Shown here piece after piece: positions 1 through 10,087 of a stretch of 64,000 nucleotides of DNA; position 1 is the stretch's first letter, and each line of letters opens with the position of its first letter. Position numbers and translations under genes: made by a program. Location: contig JAJJXM010000078.1 in NCBI GenBank assembly GCA_024516155.1, forward strand, positions 186,001 through 250,000. The letters are read 5' to 3'. A model generated the notes under the pieces. The model saw only the letters and a program-made list of their open reading frames with translations. It had not been told where the DNA came from and ran no database searches. Source of the stretch: Pyronema omphalodes. Its lineage: Eukaryota; Ascomycota; Pezizomycetes; Pezizales; Pyronemataceae.

Positions 1-1
1 G

Positions 2-2839
2 TTAGATGAGAACCTTACCAAAGGTTTCATCCGTGCTTCCTCGTCCCCAGCGGCCGCTCCCATTCTTTTCGTAAAGAAAGGCGATGGTTCACTACGTTTG
101 GTGGTCGATTATCGTGGAATCAACGCCGGAACGATCAAGAATCGCTACCCTCTTCCCCTAATGCAGGATACCTTAATGAACCTTTCAAGAGCTAAGTGGT
201 TCACTAAGCTCGACATTAGGGGGGCGTATAACTTAATACGTATGGCAAATGGGGAAGAATGGAAAACCGCTTTTCGTACCCGGTACGGATTATTCGAATC
301 ATTGGTCATGCCCTTCGGCCTTACCAATGCCCCTGCTACGTTTCAGAACTTCATTAACGACGTATTGGCACCTTACCTTGATCGATTCTGCACTGCCTAT
401 TTGGATGACACCCTGATCTATTCGGATAATCTCGAAGAACATAAACAACATGTTAAATTGATTCTCGAAGCATTCGAAAAAGCAGGGTTACATCTCAAAC
501 CAGAGAAATGCGAGTTCCACCAGAAGGAAGTAAAGTACTTAGGACTCATCATTAGTACAGAAGGTATAAAGATGGATCCTGAGAAGATTACTGCAGTTCG
601 AGATTGGGAACCTCCCCGGAATCTCAAAGGTGTTAGAGCGTTTTTGGGATTTGCAAACTTCTATCGACGTTTCGTTAAAAACTATTCAAAAATAGTCCAA
701 CCTCTTACGTTACTCACACGTAAAGGAGTTCCTTTCGTCTGGTCAGAATCCCAACAACAGGCCTTTGAGGAATTGAAATCAACATTTACATCCGCCCCCG
801 TTTTGGCTCGTTTCGACCCAGACCGGGATGTTATTGTCGAAACCGATGCTTCTGATTATGTCTCCGCCGGAGTTCTTTCTCAATATGATGATGAAGGAAT
901 CTTACATCCTATTGCTTACTTCTCAAAGAAACATTCCCCCGCTGAATGTAATTATGAGATATACGATAAAGAACTCATGGCTATTGTCCGGGCCTTCGAG
1001 GAATGGCGTCCCGAACTGCAATCTGTTATTAACCCCATCCGAGTACTGTCAGATCACAAGAATCTGGAATATTTCACTTCGACAAAGCTCTTGAACCGCC
1101 GTCAAGCCCGTTGGTCCCAGTTCTTGTCTCAGTTTAATTTTAAGATTGTTTACCGCCCCGGTACCGCAGGCGGTAAACCAGACGCACTGACTCGTCGATC
1201 CGGAGATCTGCCTAAAGAGGGGGATGAACGCTCCCTAGAGAACCACACAACGATCATTAAGCCAGAGAATATCCTTCACGCTGCGGCTGTTACCCCCAGT
1301 AATCAACAAACAATAACGAATTCGCAACAAACCGTAATACCGGACCCACAACAAACAAACCCCACCTTATCCCAGCTCTTCACGGAAGCCTACGAGAAAG
1401 ACCCATTCCCCATTAAGGTTATTGAAATGCTAAACAATAACACTCGTTATTGTAAAGACATTACACTAGCTGAATGTACAGTAAACAATAACCGTTTATT
1501 CTACCGGGGATGTTTATGGGTCCCGAATTACGAACCCCTACGATTACACCTAATGCAACAACACCACGACTCTCCTACGGCTGGACACCCAGGTAGATCT
1601 AAAACATTAGAATACCTCTCAAGAACCTATACGTGGCCCCAGATGAGGACAGACGTGGAAAGGTATATTCGAAATTGTCATACCTGCCAACGTTCGAAAC
1701 CTACCAGACATGCCCCGTTTGGTATTCTACGTCCACTACCTATTCCAGAAAGACCCTGGCAGGACATATCAATGGACTTCGTAACAGGATTACCGTGGTC
1801 CAATGGGTGTGATGCAATTTGGGTAGTTGTGGATAGATTAACCAAAGAACGACATCTGATTGCCTGTCGAACAGACATCGACGCAAAGGAATTATCGTCT
1901 TTGTTTATTACCCACATCTTTCGATTGCATGGACTCCCTCTTACCATTATCTCTGATCGAGGACCTCAATTCGCTGCTTTGTTTTGGAAGAATCTCTGTC
2001 GACGTTTGGGAATCGAGCCTCGGTTATCTACAGCATTCCATCCCCAAACGGACGGCCAAACAGAACGAATGAACGCCATTATGGAACAATACCTCCGAGC
2101 TCACGTCAACTATCTTCAAGACGATTGGGCTGATTGGTTACCATTAGCGGAATTCGCTGCGAATAACCAAGCATCCGAGACAACGGGAACTTCCCCGTTC
2201 TTTGCCAATAAAGGATTCGACCCCCGTTGTCAATTCGATTTACTTCCAGCAGCTACGAACGATGTAAACGATCGACGGGCCCTCACAACTTCGAAAACCC
2301 TCGCCGAAATCCATAATCATTTACGAGCTGAGATCAACAGAGCTAACCTACGTTATCAAGAGAATGCCGATAAACATCGACTCCCGTCACCGAATTATCA
2401 GCCCGGAGATCTGGTATGGATGAATGCCCGTAATTGGAAAACCCGTCGACCCTCCCGGAAATTAGATAACAAACGTTACGGACCCCTCAAGATTATCGCC
2501 AAAGTATCCCCCTATGCCTATCGATTAGAACTACCTCCGACAATGAAATGTCACAACGTTCAACATGTTTCCCTATTGGAACCCGCTGCGAATGACCCCT
2601 ACCCCGGTCAACAATCAGACCCACCACCCCCGGTGGAAATCGACGGTGAAGACGAATACTTCATCGAAGCTATCCTCGACTCCCGAATTCACCGGAAGAA
2701 ACTTCAGTACATGGTTAAATGGGTTGGATACGATATGCCCGATTGGGAACCCGCCGAACTCCATTTCGACAGTAAAGCCGTTGACGACTTTCATAAAAAG
2801 TATCCCGATAAACCGGGACCCCTCCCCAACTTATCTTAG
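2..2839 (+). CDS. pol: Pol polyprotein, 3' part (RT-RNase H-integrase-chromodomain)
   Basis: The frame is open from base 2 to the TAA at 2837-2839, so the gene starts outside the window. Reverse transcriptase comes first, with the catalytic YLDD at about 398-409. RNase H follows, with ETDASD near 840 and SDHKN near 1050. The integrase has an H-H-C-C zinc finger near 1560-1690 and D-D-E residues near 1775, 1957 and 2070. A GPY/F-like segment near 2480 and a chromodomain at about 2650-2770 (aromatic residues in YFIEAILD and VKWVGY) close the protein. Chromodomains are known to steer chromovirus integration towards modified histones. No stop or frameshift is visible in the part present. Protease and gag are missing only because the window begins here. 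Confidence 0.93.
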   Translation, partial: LDENLTKGFIRASSSPAAAPILFVKKGDGSLRLVVDYRGINAGTIKNRYPLPLMQDTLMNLSRAKWFTKLDIRGAYNLIRMANGEEWKTAFRTRYGLFESLVMPFGLTNAPATFQNFINDVLAPYLDRFCTAYLDDTLIYSDNLEEHKQHVKLILEAFEKAGLHLKPEKCEFHQKEVKYLGLIISTEGIKMDPEKITAVRDWEPPRNLKGVRAFLGFANFYRRFVKNYSKIVQPLTLLTRKGVPFVWSESQQQAFEELKSTFTSAPVLARFDPDRDVIVETDASDYVSAGVLSQYDDEGILHPIAYFSKKHSPAECNYEIYDKELMAIVRAFEEWRPELQSVINPIRVLSDHKNLEYFTSTKLLNRRQARWSQFLSQFNFKIVYRPGTAGGKPDALTRRSGDLPKEGDERSLENHTTIIKPENILHAAAVTPSNQQTITNSQQTVIPDPQQTNPTLSQLFTEAYEKDPFPIKVIEMLNNNTRYCKDITLAECTVNNNRLFYRGCLWVPNYEPLRLHLMQQHHDSPTAGHPGRSKTLEYLSRTYTWPQMRTDVERYIRNCHTCQRSKPTRHAPFGILRPLPIPERPWQDISMDFVTGLPWSNGCDAIWVVVDRLTKERHLIACRTDIDAKELSSLFITHIFRLHGLPLTIISDRGPQFAALFWKNLCRRLGIEPRLSTAFHPQTDGQTERMNAIMEQYLRAHVNYLQDDWADWLPLAEFAANNQASETTGTSPFFANKGFDPRCQFDLLPAATNDVNDRRALTTSKTLAEIHNHLRAEINRANLRYQENADKHRLPSPNYQPGDLVWMNARNWKTRRPSRKLDNKRYGPLKIIAKVSPYAYRLELPPTMKCHNVQHVSLLEPAANDPYPGQQSDPPPPVEIDGEDEYFIEAILDSRIHRKKLQYMVKWVGYDMPDWEPAELHFDSKAVDDFHKKYPDKPGPLPNLS

Positions 2840-2864
2840 AAGTTACTTCGCCGGAGCTCAGTCC

Positions 2865-2875
2865 AAGAAGGGGGA
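2865..2875 (+). other. Polypurine tract of element A
   Basis: The purine run AAGAAGGGGGA ends three bases before the TGTCACGG start of the 3' LTR, the usual place for the plus-strand primer of LTR retrotransposons. K and N carry the same or a very similar tract in the matching position. Confidence 0.75.
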
Positions 2876-2878
2876 TCC

Positions 2879-4018
2879 TGTCACGGCTCGAGAATTATTA
2901 CCTTCCCCCTCCTCGTCATTCATTCACCCATTATCATTCGCTTCATTATCCAGCACTCGTTTGTTTATTTATTTCTATTATCCTTCGGTCTTCGATCATC
3001 ACTCGTCACTCGCCTGGGTTAGGGTTGCGCTCAATTCCCAAATTGTCAAAAAGGTCACGTGACTTATCCCCAGGGTTAGGGGTCAGCTCGGATCCCTTTT
3101 CGGAAATTCCATACCTACGGTCTACCGATTATCTTATCCGATTAGATAAGATCGGTCACGTGTTCTAATCAATAGTAGATCAGTATGCACGCGCACTGTT
3201 CTACTAATGTGCGCACACGTGACTAGGGCTAGGGCACGATCATCTTATCGATAAGATAAGATCTAGTCATGTGACCTTATCAGTATTGCACCATCTTTCC
3301 AATCGCAGCTGATCTGGTTTCACGTGACTAGGGTTAGGGTTGCACCCGCACGCACACAAACTAGGGTTAGGTTTGTGACCGTACGCGCACAGCTAGGGTT
3401 AGGGTTACGGACGCACGCGCACGATTAGGGTTACGGAAGCGCGCGCGTGACTACGCTTAGGGTTACGCTAGCGCGCACGCGAAGCACGCTATCGCGCACG
3501 CGAGTTACGCTATCGCGCACGCGAGATACGCTAACGAGCGCGCGACGAGGCTGTGTACGCAAACACGCTAATTTGGTACGAACGCGTTAGCGCGTCTAGA
3601 ACGCGCAACCGCGACCGCGTTGTTTACTTAGTTATTTTTCGGGAAAATTCTGCAAGTAGTGGCTCGGCGTGTAAGGAGGAAAAATTGTATATAAGAGGAT
3701 TGTTTCTTTGTTTGTTTATTTTGTTTTTCTTTTCTCCTTACACAGTTATTTGTTTATTTACAAATTCAAATACTTTGTCGAAAATCTTTGTTTACGTCCT
3801 CGTTCTCGTCCCCGTCTTTGGATCTCTTTGTCCCTTGAAATCTTTGTTTATTTCCTTAACTTCTAAACACAGAAAGTCTTTAAGTTGATGCTAGACACAG
3901 CTTAAGAGTTTCTAACGTTGAAGTTATTATAAGGATATATCCATTGAACTCAAGAGTGAATAATTGAGAAGAGCCCTCAGGTTCTCCGTCAGCTATCTCT
4001 CCCTTGTTCGCCGTTACA
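2879..4018 (+). repeat. 3' LTR of element A (1140 bp)
   Basis: Starts TGTCACGG and ends CCGTTACA, directly after the polypurine tract. The other LTRs of this family in the window (4738-5877, the split 24023-24935 plus 31231-31457, 36575-37714, 51253-52392, 54579-55718) are each exactly 1140 bp. U3 contains four CACGTG palindromes (3056, 3157, 3216, 3321), inverted GATAAG pairs at 3124-3156 and 3244-3255, many TTAGGG units between about 3010 and 3470, and GC-rich tandem units of about 21 bp at 3467-3545. A TATATAAG box is at 3688-3695, and TTACACAGTTAT at 3738-3749 is complementary to the family's primer site. Confidence 0.95.
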
Positions 4019-4494
4019 GTAAGGACGTAGGGTTGAATTTGATTCTGAGCGTTGCCTTTGAGATATCCATAAGTATAACGTAGCTTATGTTGATCGTCGG
4101 TAAAACGGGAGGAGTCTCCGGCGAGCTTGGATCTGACCTTCGAGATAAAGTTCAAGAGTTCCTTGCGTTCACCAGAGAACTCAGGTGGGTGGGGTAATTC
4201 GATGGGACGGGTATTCGGAAGGGGACCGTTCTTCATAAGGGCTTGTAGGAGTCGAAGGGAGGCGTTGGCGCTTTCGAGATCGCTTTCCAAATCGGTAATT
4301 CGTTGAGCGTAGAGGGAGTTGTCCTTTCGAGCTTCTGTGAGTTCGGCTCGAAGGTCGTCCCTAAGTTGACAGTCTCGTTCGTATTCTTTTACGGCGTTGC
4401 GGACCAATTTGATCTTCGTGGGGTCCTGTTCGACTTCTAACCTTTCGGCTTCCTTGAGGTACAGGGCCACGACGACCTTGTTGTTTTGGTCCAT
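4019..4494 (-). pseudogene. gag: gag N-terminal fragment of element B
   Basis: Begins MDQNNKVVVALYL at 4494, as in the complete gag of K (36331). It is colinear with it through the motif QIQPYVLT, after which the frame runs into the LTR of element A and ends at a chance stop at 3880. The part present has the charged, probably helical N terminus and the start of the retrotransposon gag domain (HPPEFSGERKELLNF). The zinc knuckle is lost to the insertion. The ATG follows the stop of the upstream short ORF by 9 nt. Confidence 0.88.
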
Positions 4495-4503
4495 TTCGAG
4501 GGG

Positions 4504-4674
4504 TTAACGGAGGTGCCAGATATTGGTTTCGTCGTTATATTGAATTCGAGTTGCTGCGTATTCGTTTCCGAGTTGTCGAGCAATTTCGATTTCGTCAAGG
4601 ACGACGGGGTTTTCGAGGGAACGGAAGATCGGTAATAGGTTGATGAATTCGTAGAACCAGAGGTTGTGAAGCAT
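4504..4674 (-). CDS. Conserved 56-aa leader ORF upstream of gag (element B)
   Basis: ATG at 4674, TAA at 4504-4506; the stop is 9 nt before the gag ATG. The product starts MLHNLWFYEF, contains DEIEIARQLG and ends WHLR. The F-family element has an ORF of identical length in the same place with roughly 60 percent of residues unchanged, and D and G carry 76-aa relatives sharing a GIP motif and an A-x-QL-type helix. I know of no named domain for it. Its position suggests either a protein of its own or an upstream ORF that controls gag translation by reinitiation. Confidence 0.7.
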   Translation of the reverse strand: MLHNLWFYEFINLLPIFRSLENPVVLDEIEIARQLGNEYAATRIQYNDETNIWHLR

Positions 4675-4723
4675 GTAAAGCTTGTTGTAATCGAGAGTTG
4701 ACGGTAGAGCCGGCAGGTCTTGA

Positions 4724-4735
4724 TTACACAGTTAT
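4724..4735 (-). promoter_or_regulatory. Putative self-priming primer-binding site, element B
   Basis: On the minus strand this is ATAACTGTGTAA, starting 2 nt after the 5' LTR end. The LTR itself carries the complement TTACACAGTTAT (minus strand, 5018-5007) downstream of its TATA box. There is no TGG as expected for a tRNA 3'-end primer. Confidence 0.65.
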
Positions 4736-4737
4736 GT

Positions 4738-5877
4738 TGTAACGGCGAACAAGGGAGAGGTAGCTGACGGAGAACCTGGGGGCTCTTCTCAATTATCCAC
4801 TCTTGAGTTCAATGGATATATCCTTATAATAACTTCAACGTTAGAAACTCTTAAGCTGTGTCTAGCATCAACTTAAAGACTTTCTGTGTTTAGAAGTTAA
4901 GGAAATAAACAGAGATTTCAAGGGACAAAGAGATCCAAAGACGGGGACGAGAACGAGGACGTAAACAAAGATTTTCGACAAAGTATTTGAATTTGTAAAT
5001 AAACAAATAACTGTGTAAGGAGAAAAGAAAAACAAAATAAACAAACAAAGAAACAATCCTCTTATATACAATTTTTCCTCCTTACACGCCGAGCCACTAC
5101 TTGCAGAATTTTCCCGAAAAATAACTAAGTAAACAACGCGGTCGCGGTTGCGCGTTCTAGACGCGCTAACGCGTTCGTACCAAATTAGCGTGTTTGCGTG
5201 CACAGCCTCGTCGTGCGCTCGTTAGCGTATCTCGCGTGCGCGATAGCGTAACTCGCGTGCGCGGTAGCGTGCTTCGCGTGCGCGCTAGCGTAACCCTAAG
5301 CGTAGTCACGCGCGCGCTTCCGTAACCCTAATCGTGCGCGTGTGTCCGTAACCCTAACCCTAGCTGTGCGCGTACGGTCACAAACCTAACCCTAGTTTGT
5401 GTGCGTGCGGGTGCAACCCTAACCCTAGTCACGTGAAACCAGATCAGCTGCGATTGGAAAGATGGTGCAATACTGATAAGGTCACATGACTAGATCTTAT
5501 CTTATCGATAAGATGATCGTGCCCTAGCCCTAGTCACGTGTGCGCACATTAGTAGACCAGTGCGCGTGCATACTGATCTACTATTGATTAGAACACGTGA
5601 CCGATCTTATCGAATCGGATAAGATGATCGGTAGACCGTAGGTATGGAATTTCCGAAAAGGGATCCGAGCTGACCCCTAACCCTGGGGATAAATCACGTG
5701 ACCTTTTTGACAATTTGGGAATTGAGCGCAACCCTAACCCAGGCGAGTGACGAGTGATGATCGAAGACCGAAGGATAATAGAAATAAATAAACAAACGAG
5801 TGCTGGATAATGAAGCGAATGATAATAGGTGAATGAATGACGAGGAGGGGGAAGGTAATAATTCTCGAGCCGTGACA
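4738..5877 (-). repeat. 5' LTR of element B (1140 bp)
   Basis: Minus-strand LTR with TGTCACGG at 5877 and CCGTTACA at 4738, the same length and layout as the LTR at 2879-4018. With that LTR it forms a large inverted repeat separated by 719 bp. Confidence 0.94.
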
Positions 5878-6388
5878 TGAACAACATTTCGAGCGAGGGA
5901 TATTTCTCCTTTAGTGGGTTTTCGGCAGCAAGTTGAAGATTCTCAGGTAAGTTGTAGGGTTTTAAGACAGCTTGTTGGTTGGCTAACAGTCGTTCATCCC
6001 CTGCCTTTGGCAGGTCTCCAGACCTTCGAGTCAAGGCATCGGGTTTACCACCTGCAGTCCCGGGCCGGTAGATGATCTTGAAGTTGAAGCGTGACAAAAA
6101 TTCAGACCACAGGGCCTGACGGCGGTTCAGAAGCTTGGTAGTCATGAAATATTCGAGGTTTTTATGATCAGTGAGAATCTGGATGGGGAATGCTGACCCC
6201 TCAAGGTGAGGACGCCATTCTTCGAAGCAGCGGACAATCGCCATCAATTCCTTATCATAGATCTCGTAGTTGCATTCCGCTGGTGAATGCTTCTTGGAGA
6301 AGAAGGCAACTGGGTGCAATATACCATCATCATCGTACTGTGATAACACACCGGCAGAAACGTAGTCTGACGCATCGGTTTCCACTAT
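5878..6388 (-). pseudogene. pol: Element D pol fragment (end of RT / RNase H)
   Basis: Minus-strand frame with RNase H signatures ([15 protein letters not shown] near 6370, YDKELMAIV near 6250, TDHKNLEYF near 6155) and the tether that follows. It is cut at 5877 by the LTR of B and at 6389 by element E. Reading continues on the far side of E: the residues RDI at 15331 and the following TIVETD here are neighbours in a normal gypsy pol. So this is one D gene split by E. Confidence 0.9.
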
Positions 6389-7773
6389 TGTCACACCCTA
6401 TAATGTGTGAGAATAGAATAGGTATCATATATAACGCTATGGAGAATATGGCAAACTCGACAGGAGAATGAATAATTAGGTTAGTATCCCGGGCCGGAAC
6501 CCCCAGAGGAGCTCCGGCTAGCCACGTCACGTGATTCGTGACTTTCCGATAGGACCTCACGAGGATCCCGGCCCGAGGCGTCGAAACTATTATTCACTGT
6601 CAGTTTGGGAGGACTCAGGACGGAGAAGGGGAAAGGAACACTTACCTCAAGGGTGTCGACTTACCCTTGAGACAACTACGAACGACGCTGATGGAGAACG
6701 AGGAAGACGACGAAAGGTCACCTCCTTATACCTGAGGAGTATTCGGCAATACACGGCTACAATAGGGGCTGCATAGGAATAGGAGATTCCAAGAAGATGC
6801 AGATGCGGCGCAAGGATATCATCCGGTGTTTCTAGTTGGGTGGACAGTGGGGCGAGAGATAAGGCAGAGTCTAGTCAGCAAACAGGAGTGGAATGCAGGA
6901 CAAGGGTCAACAGTGCATTGGCATGAGACAACGTCCAGCAGGGAACCCCACTCAGGAAGCCTGTTTGATGAAACTGATATGACGCGTCCTTGGGCCTAGA
7001 GCTGCCAACTTGGAACAAGACGGCGTTTGCTTCCACACCAGGGTGTGGCTGCGCGCAAGTGCGCGCAGGTAGGGCACATATGACATCACACAGGAATGTG
7101 ACGGAGTGATCCACTCCGGTAGGGCATCAGGATGCCTTATGATGTCAGTGACCTCTACTTGCAATCGAGATTCTCTAGGGAGATCTATGATGGCGCGACT
7201 CATCCGATAAATGACTCATGCGTCATTATCACAAGAGTTCATGCATAATGCAGTCAGACGGAGTTGCCCTCCGGTGTGACTCATAACCCCAGCACCTCAT
7301 TGGAAGGTGTGGTAGTACGGTGAGCTAGTTCAAGGATTAATCTGACCAGGGCGAGCATTATGCAAGTGAGCAATTAATTTAATTGCGCGCTTAGGATAAT
7401 GCAAGCCTCAGCAGATGCGTCACAGCTTTGACCCATGTCTTATCTCCTAAGCTCAGTTTGGCAGTTGGTTTCCCAAGGAAGGCTGGGCGAACTTGTAGAT
7501 GAAAGTCTATAAAAGACCCTATGTCTTCCCTCTGTCTCCTCCATCATCATCCATTGATCCTCTACGCGACGATACACTATCTACACCAACAATTACCTCC
7601 GAAGACGACCCTTAAGTTTATTCGGCCTGTGATCGGTTAATTCTCTTCCTAGCTTATCTTTGGAATAAGTTCTATTAGTTCTTGGGAACGAAGTGACTGT
7701 CTACGCCAGGACAGAATACTTGAGATACAACCGGAAAAGCCTCTGCATAGTTAGGACTGTGCCCAGGTTCACA
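6389..7773 (+). repeat. 5' LTR of element E (1385 bp)
   Basis: Begins TGTCACACC and ends GGTTCACA; the end is set by the 2-nt spacing to the primer site that the other families show. A TATA-like TATAAAAG is at about 7509-7516. CCTTAAGTTTAT at 7610-7621 is complementary to the primer site. The open frames in it (for example near 6875-7114) recur unchanged in the 3' LTR and are not genes. Confidence 0.9.
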
Positions 7774-7775
7774 CT

Positions 7776-7787
7776 ATAAACTTAAGG
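7776..7787 (+). promoter_or_regulatory. Putative self-priming primer-binding site, element E
   Basis: ATAAACTTAAGG begins 2 nt after the 5' LTR and is a perfect 12-nt reverse complement of 7610-7621 in the same LTR. No tRNA-type TGG start is present. Confidence 0.65.
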
Positions 7788-7900
7788 CTACAAGCTACCA
7801 AGTTTATTAATCGACACGCATACGGAAGACCCTCTTCTAGGGCAATACGACAATCCAAACCCTCCAAAAACAAAGTACAGAACGATCCAATCAACAAGCA

Positions 7901-10087
7901 ATGGCCTCACGCAGAATCGCTGGACCTGCCGGCCACGATGACGGCCTCGATGCTCCTATGGGCAACACCATCAGTATTACCCGCCCTCGTTCATGGGATG
8001 AGGTTACTACTCGGGGACCAGCACGGGTCCATCACGGAACAACGATCAATACAGGCGATGTTCCTCAATGGGTAGTTTTAATGATGGAAAGGATGGATGC
8101 TACAGAAGGAGACATCAGGAAGTTGATTGAGGCAGCCGGAGAAGGGGCTGCAATGAATGAACAGTTGCAACAGATGAAGGGGCTATACCAGGAGATGGCC
8201 CAAGGCATGCAGAAAGCCTACGATATTTTGGCGAAGAAGGGGAACTTGGACCAGGAGGTTAACCTCCAAACTGTTACGCGACTAGTTCAAGCCAGCAACG
8301 AATTTGCTGGGCAAGTGTGGAAAACAATTGGTGACCTTGCTACAGATGCAAAGTCAAAGGAAGCAGCCAATCAAGCAGCTGCTGAAAGATGAAGCCAGGG
8401 CATTCAAACGACGAATGCCATTCTCGAAGCCTTCGCTCAGAGGCAGCGGGAAATCAACAGAGAAATCGAGAGATGGGCATTCGAGAAAAACACTCGGGAT
8501 GCTATTAGACAACAGGACGACGAGCAACGGGACAGGCGGATTGAAGCCCTGTGCATCGCTGAAGAAACCCATCAACAGCGACTACTTGACTATGAGGAAC
8601 AAAGGGAGGAGGAGAAATTGGAGTTGGTCAACAAGGTCATCAGCCTTGTTATGTCCAAAATCCAGAAAAAAGAAAATTTTGATGCAAAGTCTCTCACTGA
8701 GGCTATGCATGAGGAGATGACTCCAAAACCCCCTTCCCTTGGCAGAGCGCCAGAATTCCCGTTACCACCATCAGAGGATGGATCTCCTGACATTGGTCAA
8801 GGAAACGGTGGAGGAAAGCCACCTGGTGGTAGAATTCCACCACCTCCGCCACCCCCATCTGACCCTTCAGACGACGAAGATTCAGATAATGAATATATTA
8901 AAAAGGCATTGGAAAGGAAGCGCCAGGAGCGCAGAGAAAAACAGAAGGGAAGAAATCCAGAGGCAAAGAATGCGACAGAGGCATTCTTAGAGTCATTGGT
9001 TAAAAAATTGCAACAATCAGAACCTGTTGGACCAAAAAGGCCCAAGATGCCTGAAATGAAGGCACCACAGTTTTTTAGTGGAAAAGATAAAACATTGTTC
9101 AGGACATGGTGGATGTCGGTTAAGGATTATATTGAAACTTATACAAAAACATTTCCAGATGAAGATGACCAGGTTAAGTGGGTTGGGAGCTTGCTCACGC
9201 ATAAGGCATTGAGCTGGCACCAGGAGAGACGAAAAAACATTCAACGACAAGGGTTAAGGGATACTTGGGTTGCATTTTCAAGTGCAATTGAGACTAGATT
9301 TGAGGATAGGCGAGAGGCCCAGAAAGACGTCAAAAGAATCACCGAACTGCAATACGACGGAGACATTGACGATTATATTACCAAATTGGAGGATCTTAAC
9401 ATGAGGGTAGGGGCAATTGGACCCATGTATAGGAATGTCATCTGGGAGGCAATGACACCTGCAATCAAAAAAATGGTTTACCAGAGATGTGGTGGTATCC
9501 CAACGGATGACGAAGAGATGATTGATGCAGTAAAGGATGCTGCACATGTTGTTGAAGAATTAGAAGAGGAATTGAAGGGTTCGAAGAAGAGGACTCTGGA
9601 GGTACGAGAAGATCGTACAAAGGATAAAAATAAACATAAGGAAAATGTGCGCCCTAAGGAGGTGCAGCACAAAGACAAATTTAAGGAGAAAAAGGAAAAG
9701 AAAGTTTTTGCTGGAAAAAAGTCAGAAAAACCGGCGGTTTATGCCTCAGGAAGGGAGGCTTTACAAGGAGTACCCCAAGCCGAAATCGATAAACACAAAA
9801 AGGAAAAGGCAGACTGTTGGCGTTGTGGTCGCTCCGGGCATAAGATGTATGACTGTTACGCCAAAAAGACAGTTGGGGGAACTGAGTTGACAAAGGATGG
9901 AAAGGTAGCTTCTTCAGGGAAGAGGAAGCGTGATGATGATGAAATTGAGGAACAAGAGAAGCCTAAGGAAAAGAAGAAGGCTAAAACTGCTGCAGTAAGG
10001 CAAGACAATGAAGATATGGATATGCCTGATGCGCAGCCAAGGATATGGGAATTGGAGGAAGATCAAAATATGGAATCGGATTTTTAA
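7901..10087 (+). pseudogene. gag: gag of element E, interrupted by one in-frame TGA
   Basis: ATG at 7901 is the first ATG after the LTR. The frame stays open for about 728 codons to the TAA at 10085-10087 except for a single TGA at 8390-8392, which a CGA to TGA change would explain. After a charged coiled-coil-like region comes a proline run near 8840, then the gag domain (about 9050-9570, WWMSVKDYIETY), a very basic stretch and a CX2CX4HX4C zinc knuckle (CWRCGRSGHKMYDC, about residue 639). Gag forms the virus-like particle and binds the RNA. Either the copy is mutated or the TGA is read through; translation from a later start would give a 489-aa product from about 8618. Confidence 0.85.

Larger units (their letters stand above)
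1..4018 (+). mobile_element. Element A: 5'-truncated Ty3/gypsy chromovirus, 1140-bp LTR family
   Basis: The window opens inside the pol gene of this element and runs through its 3' LTR. Its pol product is nearly identical to that of element K (24023-37714). The last base of its LTR (4018) directly abuts an interrupted gag gene of element B on the opposite strand, so A is read as an insertion into B; the flanking GTAAG at 4019-4023 would be its right target-site copy. The left LTR and left target copy lie outside the window, so the duplication cannot be confirmed here. Confidence 0.9.
4019..5877 (-). mobile_element. Element B: 5' end of a second 1140-bp-LTR element, split by A
   Basis: Read on the minus strand it has a complete 5' LTR, a primer site, the short leader ORF and the first 158 codons or so of gag, then stops abruptly at 4019 where the LTR of element A begins. 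It sits next to the D pol fragment at 5878, so B appears to be inserted in D. The expected target copy TGAAC (5878-5882) cannot be checked because the other end of B is outside the window. Confidence 0.85.

Noticed and set aside
3010..3470. TTAGGG repeats as a telomere or telomere relic
   Set aside because: They are dispersed, imperfect and repeated at the same place in every LTR of this family, so they belong to U3.
3553..3888. 111-codon open frame found almost unchanged six times (also 4868-5203, 24153-24488, 36705-37040, 51383-51718, 54709-55044)
   Set aside because: It lies wholly inside the 1140-bp LTR across the TATA box and transcript start; its conservation is that of the LTR.
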